From positions 62,001 to 126,000 of the forward strand of contig JAWKKV010000007.1 of the NCBI GenBank assembly GCA_041393015.1: a stretch of 64,000 bases of DNA, given 5' to 3'. The stretch is from JAGQYH01 sp041393015 (lineage in GTDB: Bacteria; Bacteroidota; Bacteroidia; Chitinophagales; JADIYW01). Below the pieces are notes generated by a model. That model was not told where the DNA came from. It saw only the letters and a list, made by a program, of their open reading frames with translations, and made no database searches. A program made the translations under genes and the position numbers. Positions 17,320 through 25,488 of this stretch are shown piece after piece (position 1 is the first letter of the stretch; each line of letters starts with the position of its first letter).

Positions 17320-18960
17320 TTACATCATACCGCCCATTCCACCTGGCATTCCGCCACCCATTGGAGGCATTCCACCACCTTCTTCTTCTTTATCTGCAAT
17401 AGAAGCTTCAGTAGTTAATAACATACTTGCAATTGATGCTGCATTTTCTAAAGCCACTCTCGTTACTTTAGTTGGATCAATTACACCTGCTTTTACTAAA
17501 TCTTCATATTGTTCTGTCTTCGCATTAAATCCGATATCTTTCTTACCTGATTTTACATTGAAGATAACGATAGAACCTTCTAAACCGCAGTTTTCAGCAA
17601 TTTGTCTTAAAGGTGCTTCTAACGCTTTTCTTACAATATCAACTCCGATTTGCTCATCTTCATTAATTACTTTCACTTTAGCCAAAGCAGCTTCCGCTTT
17701 TAATAAAGCTGCTCCACCACCTGGAATAATTCCTTCTTCAACAGCAGCTCTTGTAGAGTGTAAAGCATCTTCTACTCTATCTTTCTTCTCTTTCATTTCC
17801 ACTTCAGTAGCAGCTCCAACATACATTACAGCTACTCCTCCGCTTAATTTTGCTAAACGCTCTTGTAATTTTTCTTTATCGTAATCAGAAGTTGTTGTTC
17901 CAATTTGAGCTTTAATCTGATTAACTCTTGCCGTGATATCGTTCTTCTTACCAGAACCATTTACAATTGTAGTGTTGTCTTTATCAATTACAACTTTTTC
18001 GCAAGTTCCTAATTGAGTAACATCAGTATCTTCCAATTTGTATCCTAATTCTTCAGAAATTACTTCTCCTCCAGTTAAGATAGCGATGTCTTGTAACATA
18101 GCTTTTCTTCTATCTCCAAAACCGGGTGCTTTAACAGCAGCAATTTTTAAAGAACCTCTTAATCTATTCACCACCAATGTAGCTAATGCTTCAGAATCAA
18201 CATCTTCTGCAATAATCAATAAAGGTTTACCAGTTTGAACAGATTTTTCCAAAATTGGAAGTAGATCTTTCATGTTAGAAATCTTCTTATCGAAAATTAA
18301 AATGTATGGACTTTCCAAAACACATTCCATTTTCTCTGCATTGGTTACGAAGTAAGGAGACAAATATCCTCTATCGAATTGCATTCCTTCTACAACATCT
18401 ACATAAGTTTCAGTTCCTTTTGCTTCTTCAACAGTGATAACGCCTGCAGTGCCTACTTTCTTCATTGCATTGGCAATCATTTCACCAATCTCTTCATTAT
18501 TGTTAGCAGAAATTGCTGCTACTTGACTAATCTTACTAAAGTCGTTTCCAACTGTTTTAGATTGCTTTTGCAAGTCAGCAACAATTGCTGTTACTGCTTT
18601 GTCAATTCCTCTTTTTAAATCCATTGGGTTGGCGCCACTATTAATAGCTTTCAAACCAGGACCAATTAAAGCTTGTGCTAAAACAGTAGCTGTAGTAGTT
18701 CCGTCACCAGCTACATCATTCGTTTTAGAAGCTACTTCTTTTACCATTTGAGCGCCCATATTTTCAACAGGATCTTCTAACTCAATTTCTTTTGCTACTG
18801 TTACACCATCTTTTGTGATGTGAGGAGCACCAAATTTTTTGTCGATAATTACGTTTCTACCTTTTGGGCCTAACGTTACTTTTACTGCATTTGCTAAAGC
18901 ATCTACACCAGCTTTTAATTTCTCTCTGGCGTCAGATCCGTACAATATAATTTTTGCCAT
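17320..18960 (-). CDS. groL: Chaperonin GroEL (60 kDa)
   Basis: 546 residues, full length. The start MAKIILYGSDAREKL, the ATP loop VTLGPKGRNVIIDKKFG, the catalytic DVAGDGTTTATVLAQ, and the C-terminal tail of GGM repeats ending GGMGGMM are diagnostic. It forms the double-ring folding chamber with GroES in the cytosol. groES lies 93 nt upstream, so they form the usual groES-groEL operon, with a strong terminator downstream. No CIRCE element was seen upstream of the operon. Confidence 0.99.
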   Translation of the reverse strand: MAKIILYGSDAREKLKAGVDALANAVKVTLGPKGRNVIIDKKFGAPHITKDGVTVAKEIELEDPVENMGAQMVKEVASKTNDVAGDGTTTATVLAQALIGPGLKAINSGANPMDLKRGIDKAVTAIVADLQKQSKTVGNDFSKISQVAAISANNNEEIGEMIANAMKKVGTAGVITVEEAKGTETYVDVVEGMQFDRGYLSPYFVTNAEKMECVLESPYILIFDKKISNMKDLLPILEKSVQTGKPLLIIAEDVDSEALATLVVNRLRGSLKIAAVKAPGFGDRRKAMLQDIAILTGGEVISEELGYKLEDTDVTQLGTCEKVVIDKDNTTIVNGSGKKNDITARVNQIKAQIGTTTSDYDKEKLQERLAKLSGGVAVMYVGAATEVEMKEKKDRVEDALHSTRAAVEEGIIPGGGAALLKAEAALAKVKVINEDEQIGVDIVRKALEAPLRQIAENCGLEGSIVIFNVKSGKKDIGFNAKTEQYEDLVKAGVIDPTKVTRVALENAASIASMLLTTEASIADKEEEGGGMPPMGGGMPGGMGGMM

Positions 18961-19053
18961 TTCTATTTAATTTTTTGCCCTGATAATTGAAGTTACATCA
19001 ACTGGAAACTTCTGATCAGGAATTAATTAATTGTAATAATAAATCGGTAAATC

Positions 19054-19332
19054 TTAGATGATTGCTAATAAGTCAGATTCTCTCATAATAAGATAATCGC
19101 TACCATCTAGGTATAACTCAGTTCCGGCATACTTGCCATATAATACTTCATCTCCAACTTTTACTGTAGTTGGTTCATCAGGTTTTCCAGGTCCAACTGC
19201 TACTACTTTTCCCTTCTGTGGTTTTTCTTTCGCAGTATCTGGGATAATAATTCCACCTGCTGTTTTTGTCTCAGCTGCATTCGGCTGAACAACAACTCTA
19301 TCTGCTAAAGGTTTGATCTTTAATTTTGCCAT
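19054..19332 (-). CDS. groS: Co-chaperonin GroES (10 kDa)
   Basis: 92 residues, the usual size. LKIKPLADRVVVQP at the start, ETKTAGGIIIPDTAKEKPQ as the mobile loop and YGKYAGTELYLDG are typical. It caps the GroEL ring. First gene of the groES-groEL operon. The upstream spacer (to 19800) has no perfect TAnnTTTG box close to the start. Confidence 0.98.
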   Translation of the reverse strand: MAKLKIKPLADRVVVQPNAAETKTAGGIIIPDTAKEKPQKGKVVAVGPGKPDEPTTVKVGDEVLYGKYAGTELYLDGSDYLIMRESDLLAII

Positions 19333-19514
19333 TTTACAAAAATTTTTTTTTGATCTGTTATAATAAATTAGTTAATTTCTACATCTCGAATAGCATTTCT
19401 TATGCCAAGTCATTTTTAAGCCATTTTAGCAGCCTTTTGGTCATCAAAAAATGAAAAAATTACATTTACTAGAAATACTTGTGACAAACAGACAGTTCAA
19501 ATGCGAACTCTGCA

Positions 19515-19540
19515 TGTCTTGCACTTTAAAGTACAAGACA
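19515..19540. repeat. 26-bp near-perfect palindrome
   Basis: TGTCTTGCACTTT facing AAAGTACAAGACA, centred between 19527 and 19528, with one mismatched pair (19522/19533). It may be a regulator dyad or an RNA hairpin; no T-run follows, so a terminator is unlikely. Confidence 0.5.
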
Positions 19541-19634
19541 CATAGATGAAAAATATATTTAGCATTTTAGGCGTTCGAGCGGGCTTTTCATCCTAAAGTA
19601 TTGAAGGACAATCCCTAACGCAATGCGACCTGTT

Positions 19635-19680
19635 TACACTCCAACCTGTTAGGTTCGCGAACCTAACAGGTTGGAGTGTA
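19635..19680. repeat. 46-bp perfect palindrome (copy 1 of a shared-core element)
   Basis: Every base from 19635 to 19680 pairs with its mirror base around the central CG (19657/19658). The inner 28 bp (ACCTGTTAGGTTCG and its complement) is identical to copy 2 at 44011-44054. The outer arms (TACACTCCA here) differ from copy 2 but are still self-complementary. It can form a 23-bp hairpin or cruciform. Confidence 0.8.
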
Positions 19681-19688
19681 TTCATCTA

Positions 19689-19732
19689 GTTCGCGAACCT
19701 AACAGGTTGAAGGGCGAACCTAACAGATTGGG
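19689..19732. repeat. Two degenerate half copies of the palindrome
   Basis: GTTCGCGAACCTAACAGGTT (19689-19708) and GGCGAACCTAACAGATTGGG (19713-19732) repeat the right half of the palindrome just before it, so three right arms lie in a row. Confidence 0.6.
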
Positions 19733-19800
19733 ATAAATAAAAATTTGAATGATACGTTTAGAATGTCGAATTTTACAAAACATTAAATTAACATTTGTAA

Positions 19801-21339
19801 ATGTCAAACACCTTCAAATACGGAAAAGAGTCTTTAACATTTGAAAAGGCCATGCATTTAGCCAAAGGAGAATGGAAAGGTATAATTGATGAAGAAACGA
19901 AGGGACGAATAAAAGCTTCTTCGGCTTTAACAGAAAAATTGGCGCAAGGCAATCAAGCAGTTTATGGTATTAACACTGGTTTTGGACCTTTATGTACTAC
20001 TAAAATTGCCGCTAAAGATACCGCTCAATTACAGCACAACTTGTTAATGAGTCACAGCGTTGGCGTCGGAGAAAATGTTCCTATCATCATATCCAAATTG
20101 ATGTTGGTGACAAAATTACAAGCGCTAAGTCAAGGTTTTTCAGGCATTCAATTAGAAACATTACAAAGAATTCAATGGCTTATAAAAGAAGACATCATTC
20201 CTGTTGTACCTTGCAAAGGTTCTGTAGGTGCTTCCGGCGATCTAGCGCCACTATCTCATTTATTTTTGCCTTTGATTGGCTTGGGAAAAGTTTGGTACAA
20301 TGGAGTCATTTGTGATACTAGCGACATACTTCTTCAATACGAATTAGAACCTTTACAATTAAGACCTAAAGAAGCGTTAGCACTCATCAATGGAACGCAG
20401 TTTATTTTAAGCTATGCAGTTTTGTTCTTACATACCTTCCGTAATATTTTGGATTTAGCAGATGTTATCAGTGCGCTTTCGTTAGAAGGATTTCAAGGAT
20501 CTACTAACCCATTTACCAAAGAGTTACATGATTTACGACCATTTGCCGGTAATCAACTGGTTGCTAGAAGAATGAGAAATTTATTGGAAGGATCTGACAT
20601 TGTCACCTCTCATAAAAATTGTGATCGTGTTCAAGATCCATATTCTATCAGATGTATTCCAGCCGTTCATGGCGCTTCTAGAAATGCATGGCAGCATTTG
20701 AAAGAGTTAACAGATATTGAATTGAATTCGGTAACAGATAATCCCATTATCTTAGAAGATGGAAGGTCCATCAGTGGGGGTAATTTTCATGGTCAGCCTT
20801 TAGCCATTCCATTAGATTATGCTTGTGTGGCAGTAGCGGAAATTGGTAGTATCTCTGAAAGAAGAAGTTATCTAATGTTAGAAGGAAAATTTGGATTACC
20901 AACCATGTTAATCAAAGATGGCGGCTTACATTCCGGATTTATGATTCCTCAATATACCGCAGCAGCTTTAGTGTCTGAAAACAAAGGTTTGTGTTTCCCT
21001 GCCAGTTGCGATAGCATTCCAACTTCATTAGGTCAGGAAGATCATGTTTCTATGGGTTCTATTAGTGGAAGAAAAGCTTACCAAGTAGCTCAAAATGTAG
21101 AATTTGTATTAGCTATTGAATTGCTTTATGCTCTTCAAGCTATTGATTATAGGAGACCAAGTACTTCCAGCGAATTATTGGAAAAAGTTCATAGTTTTCT
21201 GAGAGAAAAAGTAGATCATGTTGAAAGTGATAGAATTTTTGGAGAAGACATTAACACGCTTCAACAAATGATCGCTGATGGATCCTTGCTTGCATTTGTA
21301 AACCAACAAGCCAAATTGTTAAACGTTGAATTAAAATAA
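19801..21339 (+). CDS. hutH: Histidine ammonia-lyase
   Basis: 512 residues, full length. YGINTGFGPL at the start, GSVGASGDLAPLSHL with the Ala-Ser-Gly that cyclises to the MIO cofactor (about residue 143), and later QEDHVSMGSISGRKA are diagnostic. It removes ammonia from histidine to give urocanate, the first step of histidine breakdown in the cytosol. hutU starts 1 nt after its stop and hutI follows, so one operon is likely. The start ATG sits inside the dyad ACATTTGTAAATGT, close behind TTTG, so the transcript could have almost no leader. Confidence 0.97.
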   Translation: MSNTFKYGKESLTFEKAMHLAKGEWKGIIDEETKGRIKASSALTEKLAQGNQAVYGINTGFGPLCTTKIAAKDTAQLQHNLLMSHSVGVGENVPIIISKLMLVTKLQALSQGFSGIQLETLQRIQWLIKEDIIPVVPCKGSVGASGDLAPLSHLFLPLIGLGKVWYNGVICDTSDILLQYELEPLQLRPKEALALINGTQFILSYAVLFLHTFRNILDLADVISALSLEGFQGSTNPFTKELHDLRPFAGNQLVARRMRNLLEGSDIVTSHKNCDRVQDPYSIRCIPAVHGASRNAWQHLKELTDIELNSVTDNPIILEDGRSISGGNFHGQPLAIPLDYACVAVAEIGSISERRSYLMLEGKFGLPTMLIKDGGLHSGFMIPQYTAAALVSENKGLCFPASCDSIPTSLGQEDHVSMGSISGRKAYQVAQNVEFVLAIELLYALQAIDYRRPSTSSELLEKVHSFLREKVDHVESDRIFGEDINTLQQMIADGSLLAFVNQQAKLLNVELK

Positions 21340-21340
21340 A

Positions 21341-23011
21341 ATGACTGATTTTAAAGAGTTTCTAAGTACCTACGCTAAACATCCATATTATCGAGCACCA
21401 ACCGGCACAAAGTTACATGCAAAAAGCTGGACAACCGAAGCGCCATTGAGAATGCTTTTAAATAACTTAGATGATGAAGTAGCTGAAAACCCGGATGATT
21501 TAGTAGTTTATGGCGGCATCGGTAAAGCGGCTAGAAATAGACCAGCATTGGAAAAAATCATTGAACAATTATTAAAACTTGAAGAAGATCAATCGCTTTT
21601 AGTTCAATCCGGGAAAGCGGTTGGAGTGGTTCGATCACATCCGGCTGCTCCTCGAGTTTTAATTGCGAATAGTAATCTAGTGCCAGCTTGGGCCACTTGG
21701 GAGCATTTTAATGAACTCGATAAAAAAGGCTTAATGATGTACGGTCAAATGACGGCCGGAAGTTGGATTTATATTGGCTCACAAGGCATTTTACAAGGCA
21801 CTTACGAGACTTTTAGATCTTGCGCTAAAAAATACTTTAATGGCGATTTAACCGGGAAACTTTTAGTAACCGGAGGCATTGGCGGCATGGGTGGCGCGCA
21901 ACCGTTGGCAGCCACAATGGCAGGCGCCACATTTTTAGGTGTTGATATAGATCCAACGAGAATTCAAAAAAGAATTGTGAGTAGATACATTGATAAAATG
22001 ACTTACTCTTACGACGAAGCCATTCAATGGGTGTTGGAAGCAAAAGAAAAAGGCGAAGCTATTTCTGTTGGATTGGTTGGCGATATTGGCGATGTATTGG
22101 AAAAATTGATTCAAGATAACATCACCCCGGAAATTTTAACCGATCAAACTTCTGCGCATGATCCTCTAAATGGATATGTACCGAATGGTTTATCGATGGT
22201 AGAAGCTTTATCATTAAGAAAGTCAGATCCAAAAACCTATCAAGAACGTGCCTTAAAAAGCATGGCTCGGCATGTTGGTTTTATGTTAGCGTTACAAAAA
22301 AGAGGTTCTATTACATTTGATTATGGTAATAATTTAAGAGAATTTGCTAGACAAGGTGGCGAAGCGAATGCGTTTGATTTTCCGGGTTTTACACCTGAGT
22401 TTATTCGACCATTGTTCTGCGAAGGTAAAGGACCTTTTAGATGGGTGGCTTTATCAGGAGATCCGGAAGACATTTACACCACTGACAGGGCTTTAATGGA
22501 AGCTTTTCCTGACAATCATGATCTTCTACATTGGCTCAAAGAAGCTAGAGAGAAAATAGCCTTTCAAGGATTGCCAGCAAGAATTTGTTGGTTAGGTTTA
22601 GGGGAAAGAGAAAAAGCAGGCTTAATCTTTAACGACTTGGTAAAAACAGGTAAAGTTAAAGCGCCAATTGTAATTGGTAGAGATCATTTGGATTGTGGTT
22701 CCGTGGCGTCTCCTAATAGAGAAACAGAATCCATGAAAGATGGCTCAGATGCTGTATCCGATTGGCCGCTATTGAATTTAATGTCGAATGCTGTGGGTGG
22801 TGCGACTTGGATCTCTTTTCATCATGGCGGCGGTGTTGGTATGGGATATTCGCAGCATGCCGGAATGGTGGTAGTAGCCGATGGCACGAACAGAGCAGAG
22901 CAATGCATTCGAAGAGTGTTACATAACGATCCGGCGATGGGTATTTACAGACATAGTGATGCGGGATATGAAACGGCACAACAATTCGAGAAAGATTTTG
23001 AGTTGTGGTAG
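21341..23011 (+). CDS. hutU: Urocanate hydratase
   Basis: 556 residues, the usual length. NAD-binding GGIGGMGGAQPLAATMAG (about residues 178-196), DQTSAHDPLNGYVP, DHLDCGSVASPNRET with the active-site Cys, and HHGGGVGMGYSQHAG are all conserved. It hydrates urocanate to imidazolone propionate using NAD+ as an electrophile. It is 1 nt behind hutH and 122 nt ahead of hutI, the gap holding an intergenic repeat. Confidence 0.98.
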   Translation: MTDFKEFLSTYAKHPYYRAPTGTKLHAKSWTTEAPLRMLLNNLDDEVAENPDDLVVYGGIGKAARNRPALEKIIEQLLKLEEDQSLLVQSGKAVGVVRSHPAAPRVLIANSNLVPAWATWEHFNELDKKGLMMYGQMTAGSWIYIGSQGILQGTYETFRSCAKKYFNGDLTGKLLVTGGIGGMGGAQPLAATMAGATFLGVDIDPTRIQKRIVSRYIDKMTYSYDEAIQWVLEAKEKGEAISVGLVGDIGDVLEKLIQDNITPEILTDQTSAHDPLNGYVPNGLSMVEALSLRKSDPKTYQERALKSMARHVGFMLALQKRGSITFDYGNNLREFARQGGEANAFDFPGFTPEFIRPLFCEGKGPFRWVALSGDPEDIYTTDRALMEAFPDNHDLLHWLKEAREKIAFQGLPARICWLGLGEREKAGLIFNDLVKTGKVKAPIVIGRDHLDCGSVASPNRETESMKDGSDAVSDWPLLNLMSNAVGGATWISFHHGGGVGMGYSQHAGMVVVADGTNRAEQCIRRVLHNDPAMGIYRHSDAGYETAQQFEKDFELW

Positions 23012-23037
23012 AACTTAACCCTGATTTTTAACTTTTT

Positions 23038-23122
23038 AAGGTTGAGTTCAAAAAGAACCCACCCCTAATTTTTAAACCAAATCAAAGATTTGGAAAAATC
23101 TTCCCCTCCAAGGTGGGGATTT
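23038..23122. repeat. Intergenic repeat with GC-rich hairpins between hutU and hutI
   Basis: ACCCACCCCTAATTTTTAAA, then a small hairpin CCAAATC-AAA-GATTTGG (23077-23093), then CCCCTCCAAGGTGGGG. The GC blocks stand out in AT-rich DNA and recall the 'CCTCCAAGGAGGGG / GGGGTGGGTT' intergenic repeats common in Bacteroidota genomes. It lies inside the presumed hut operon. Confidence 0.45.
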
Positions 23123-23133
23123 AAAAACAACAA

Positions 23134-24360
23134 ATGCAAAAAATTATAGGTCCGTTTATACAGTTAATTGATATGGCGAATTTGCCAGCAAAAGGTCCAA
23201 TTAAATCTGAACAGTTGAATATTATACAACATGCAGCTGTAATTGTAGAAGATGGTAATATTGTAGCGACCGGTAAGTTTACTGACTTGGCACATCGATA
23301 TCCAAAGGCGATTTTGGAAGAAATGGAAGGCGAATATGTTTTACTTCCAGGATTTGTGGATTGCCATACGCATATTTGTTGGGCAGGCTCAAGGGCGAAT
23401 GATTATGGCGCTAGATTAGATGGTAAAACGTATTTAGAAATTGCAGAAGCCGGCGGTGGTATTTGGTCGACGGTAACGAATACAAGACAAGCCACTGAAG
23501 CAGAATTAATAAAAGGAACGGTTCAAAGAGCTAATCATCATTTAAAAAATGGCGTAACCACTGTTGAAGTAAAAAGTGGTTATGGCTTAGGCATTGAAGA
23601 AGAACTCAAAATTTTAAAAGCAATTCAAGCAGCTAATAAAATTACTCATGCGGATTTAGTCTCAACTTGTTTGGCTGCACACATGAAACCGAAAGATTTT
23701 AGTGGAAGTAATTCAGATTATTTAGAACTGCTTATCAATGATTTACTTCCGAAATTACTATCAGAAGAACTCACGAACAGAATTGACATTTTTATTGAAA
23801 AGTCGGCTTTTACAACAACCGAAGCCTTACACTATTTGAATAAAGCCCAACAAATGGGTTTTGCCATTACGGTTCATGGTGATCAATTTTCTGTGGGAGG
23901 AAGTGAGGTAGCAGTAAAAGTAAACGCCTTATCGGTTGATCATTTAGAAGCTAGCGGTCAACAAGAGATTGAACTAGTAGCCACTTCTAATACCGTTGCT
24001 GTGGCTTTACCTGGAGCGTCAATTGGTTTAGGGATGGAATTTACGCCTGCTAGAAAAATATTAGATCTTGGTGGCGCTTTAGCCATTGGAAGCGATTGGA
24101 ATCCGGGTTCTGCGCCTATGGGCGACTTGTTAACGCAAGCCAGTATTTTAGGAACGTATGAAAAACTAAGCATTGCAGAAACTTTAGCTGGTTTAACGAC
24201 TAGAGCCGCCGCTGCTTTGGGCATACAAAACATTGGTTCTATCGAAGTAAGTAATCTAGCAGACTTTCAAGCGTATCCAGTTGATGATTATAGAGAGATT
24301 TTTTACAATCAAGGACGAATTAAGCCGAGTAAGGTTTGGAAGAGAGGGGTTGAGGTTTGA
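23134..24360 (+). CDS. hutI: Imidazolonepropionase
   Basis: 408 residues, full length. The amidohydrolase fold is marked by GFVDCHTHICWAGSRANDY (metal-binding HTH, about residue 77), VEVKSGYGL, TVHGDQFS and GSDWNPGSAP. It hydrolyses imidazolone propionate to N-formimino-glutamate, the third step of histidine breakdown. It follows hutU on the same strand. No hutG or hutF lies next to it, so the last step must be encoded elsewhere. Confidence 0.97.
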   Translation: MQKIIGPFIQLIDMANLPAKGPIKSEQLNIIQHAAVIVEDGNIVATGKFTDLAHRYPKAILEEMEGEYVLLPGFVDCHTHICWAGSRANDYGARLDGKTYLEIAEAGGGIWSTVTNTRQATEAELIKGTVQRANHHLKNGVTTVEVKSGYGLGIEEELKILKAIQAANKITHADLVSTCLAAHMKPKDFSGSNSDYLELLINDLLPKLLSEELTNRIDIFIEKSAFTTTEALHYLNKAQQMGFAITVHGDQFSVGGSEVAVKVNALSVDHLEASGQQEIELVATSNTVAVALPGASIGLGMEFTPARKILDLGGALAIGSDWNPGSAPMGDLLTQASILGTYEKLSIAETLAGLTTRAAAALGIQNIGSIEVSNLADFQAYPVDDYREIFYNQGRIKPSKVWKRGVEV

Positions 24361-24413
24361 GATTTTTACATCAATAAAATAGATTAAATACAACACGATA
24401 AACTTTACTTGAA

Positions 24414-24788
24414 ATGGGTAAAATTTCTTATATCACATCTATTGTAATATCCATTATTCCAATTGGTTTTGTATTATTTAGAATTCATCAGCTATCTATT
24501 AGAAAAGATAAGATTAGAAAAGCCATTGATGAATATTATTCCGAGAAAGGATTTAAAGTTTCATGCATTAATCTATTAAACATTTCCGAAAGGATTAAAT
24601 ATGGAGTTCCAATATCAATCGCATGGTTTTATACTTATTATTTTGGGATTATTAGTGGAAAAATGGAACATCTTCGAAAGGTCGATGTACAAAATCAATC
24701 TAAAGATGATTTTATTAAATACATAGTGTTTGATGTAAGTAAGAGAAAAATTATCTCAATTAAAGAAATTGATTCTTATCAATTTTAG
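24414..24788 (+). CDS. Hypothetical protein with N-terminal membrane anchor
   Basis: 124 residues, no family recognised. One transmembrane helix at the N-terminus (ITSIVISIIPIGFVLFRI) is followed by a basic helical stretch and a small alpha/beta-looking soluble part. The end (DDFIKYIVFDVSKRKIISIKEI) looks like paired beta strands. Its stop is 19 nt from that of the convergent toxin gene. No promoter or neighbour points to a role. Confidence 0.6.
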   Translation: MGKISYITSIVISIIPIGFVLFRIHQLSIRKDKIRKAIDEYYSEKGFKVSCINLLNISERIKYGVPISIAWFYTYYFGIISGKMEHLRKVDVQNQSKDDFIKYIVFDVSKRKIISIKEIDSYQF

Positions 24789-24807
24789 AAATAGGTAAGA
24801 CAGTTAA

Positions 24808-25107
24808 CTACCCTATAATCTTATTAGGATCTCTCCTAGAATCAAAAATATCGGTTACATAAATATTGCTCTTTTCTATTTTATAGACAATCTTATAATT
24901 TGATTGTACTATATATCTGTAATTCTTATTTAAAGTTTTTAGACTATCCTCTATTTGACCGATTTCGGGGTGACCTTTCAAATAATCTATGCTATCTAAA
25001 ATTGATGATACTATTTTATTAGAAACACTAAGGTCCACTCTTAATTTGTAATATTCGTTTATTAACTCTAACCTTCTTAGTGCCGATTTAGTAATTATAA
25101 TTTTCAC
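24808..25107 (-). CDS. RelE/ParE-family toxin
   Basis: 99 residues, typical size. MKIIITKSALRRLELINEYY at the start, DSIDYLKGHPEIGQIED in the middle, and YRYIVQSNYKIVYKIE followed by DIFDSRRDP at the end match the ParE/RelE toxin fold. The C-terminal Arg pair (SRRDP) is typical of the family. ParE members poison gyrase, RelE members cut mRNA on the ribosome; which applies is not clear. It is directly downstream (5 nt) of the small antitoxin-like gene, as in type II modules. Confidence 0.82.
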   Translation of the reverse strand: MKIIITKSALRRLELINEYYKLRVDLSVSNKIVSSILDSIDYLKGHPEIGQIEDSLKTLNKNYRYIVQSNYKIVYKIEKSNIYVTDIFDSRRDPNKIIG

Positions 25108-25112
25108 TGCAA

Positions 25113-25340
25113 TTACCAGTTTTTAGAAATTTCTCTAACTTCTTCTAAAGAAAATACGCTACCATTATTAATATCTTCCTCCGATTGTAGTGCTCTTTCT
25201 ATCAATTCTTCTTTAGTGATTGGTTTTAAATTACTGGTGGAAACATTCAACAGCGTTTTGATAGCTTTCAAAACGCTTACATCTTCTTGAGCTTCAATCA
25301 ATTCAATAAGCTCCCTTTTTATTTTTAATGTTGATGCCAT
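25113..25340 (-). CDS. Antitoxin of the ParE-type module
   Basis: 75 residues. The N-terminal part (LKIKRELIELIEAQEDVSVLK) is helical and the C-terminal half is acidic and flexible (KEELIERALQSEEDINNG), ending in SLEEVREISKNW. This layout is common in Bacteroidota antitoxins (a helical addiction-module type) that wrap the toxin with the C-terminus. It is the first gene of the pair and probably represses its own promoter, but no operator was recognised. Confidence 0.75.
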   Translation of the reverse strand: MASTLKIKRELIELIEAQEDVSVLKAIKTLLNVSTSNLKPITKEELIERALQSEEDINNGSVFSLEEVREISKNW

Positions 25341-25488
25341 ATTTAAAATATCTATTCTAATAAAGCTAACTAATTTATCTGAAACTTATTTTATTCTAGC
25401 AATAAACTCTTGTTAGTGTTATCACCAACAAGCTTTAATTGTCTTTAGCGAGAACACCAAAGACAGCAAAAAATATAACCGAATCATT

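Larger units (their letters stand above)
19333..19800. other. Gene-free 468-base spacer between groES and hutH, rich in inverted repeats
   Basis: Divergent spacer that must hold the promoters of groESL (minus) and hut (plus). No gene is seen. It contains a 26-bp near-palindrome (19515-19540), a stretch at about 19566-19630 (GGCGTTCGAGCGGGC, CAATCCCTAACGCA) that resembles a widespread Bacteroidota intergenic repeat, a 46-bp perfect palindrome (19635-19680), and two half copies of it (19689-19732). Confidence 0.7.

Noticed and set aside
17300..17884. Long open frame on the plus strand across groEL
   Set aside because: Antisense shadow of groEL; low-complexity Pro/Ser/Ala translation that mirrors the conserved gene.
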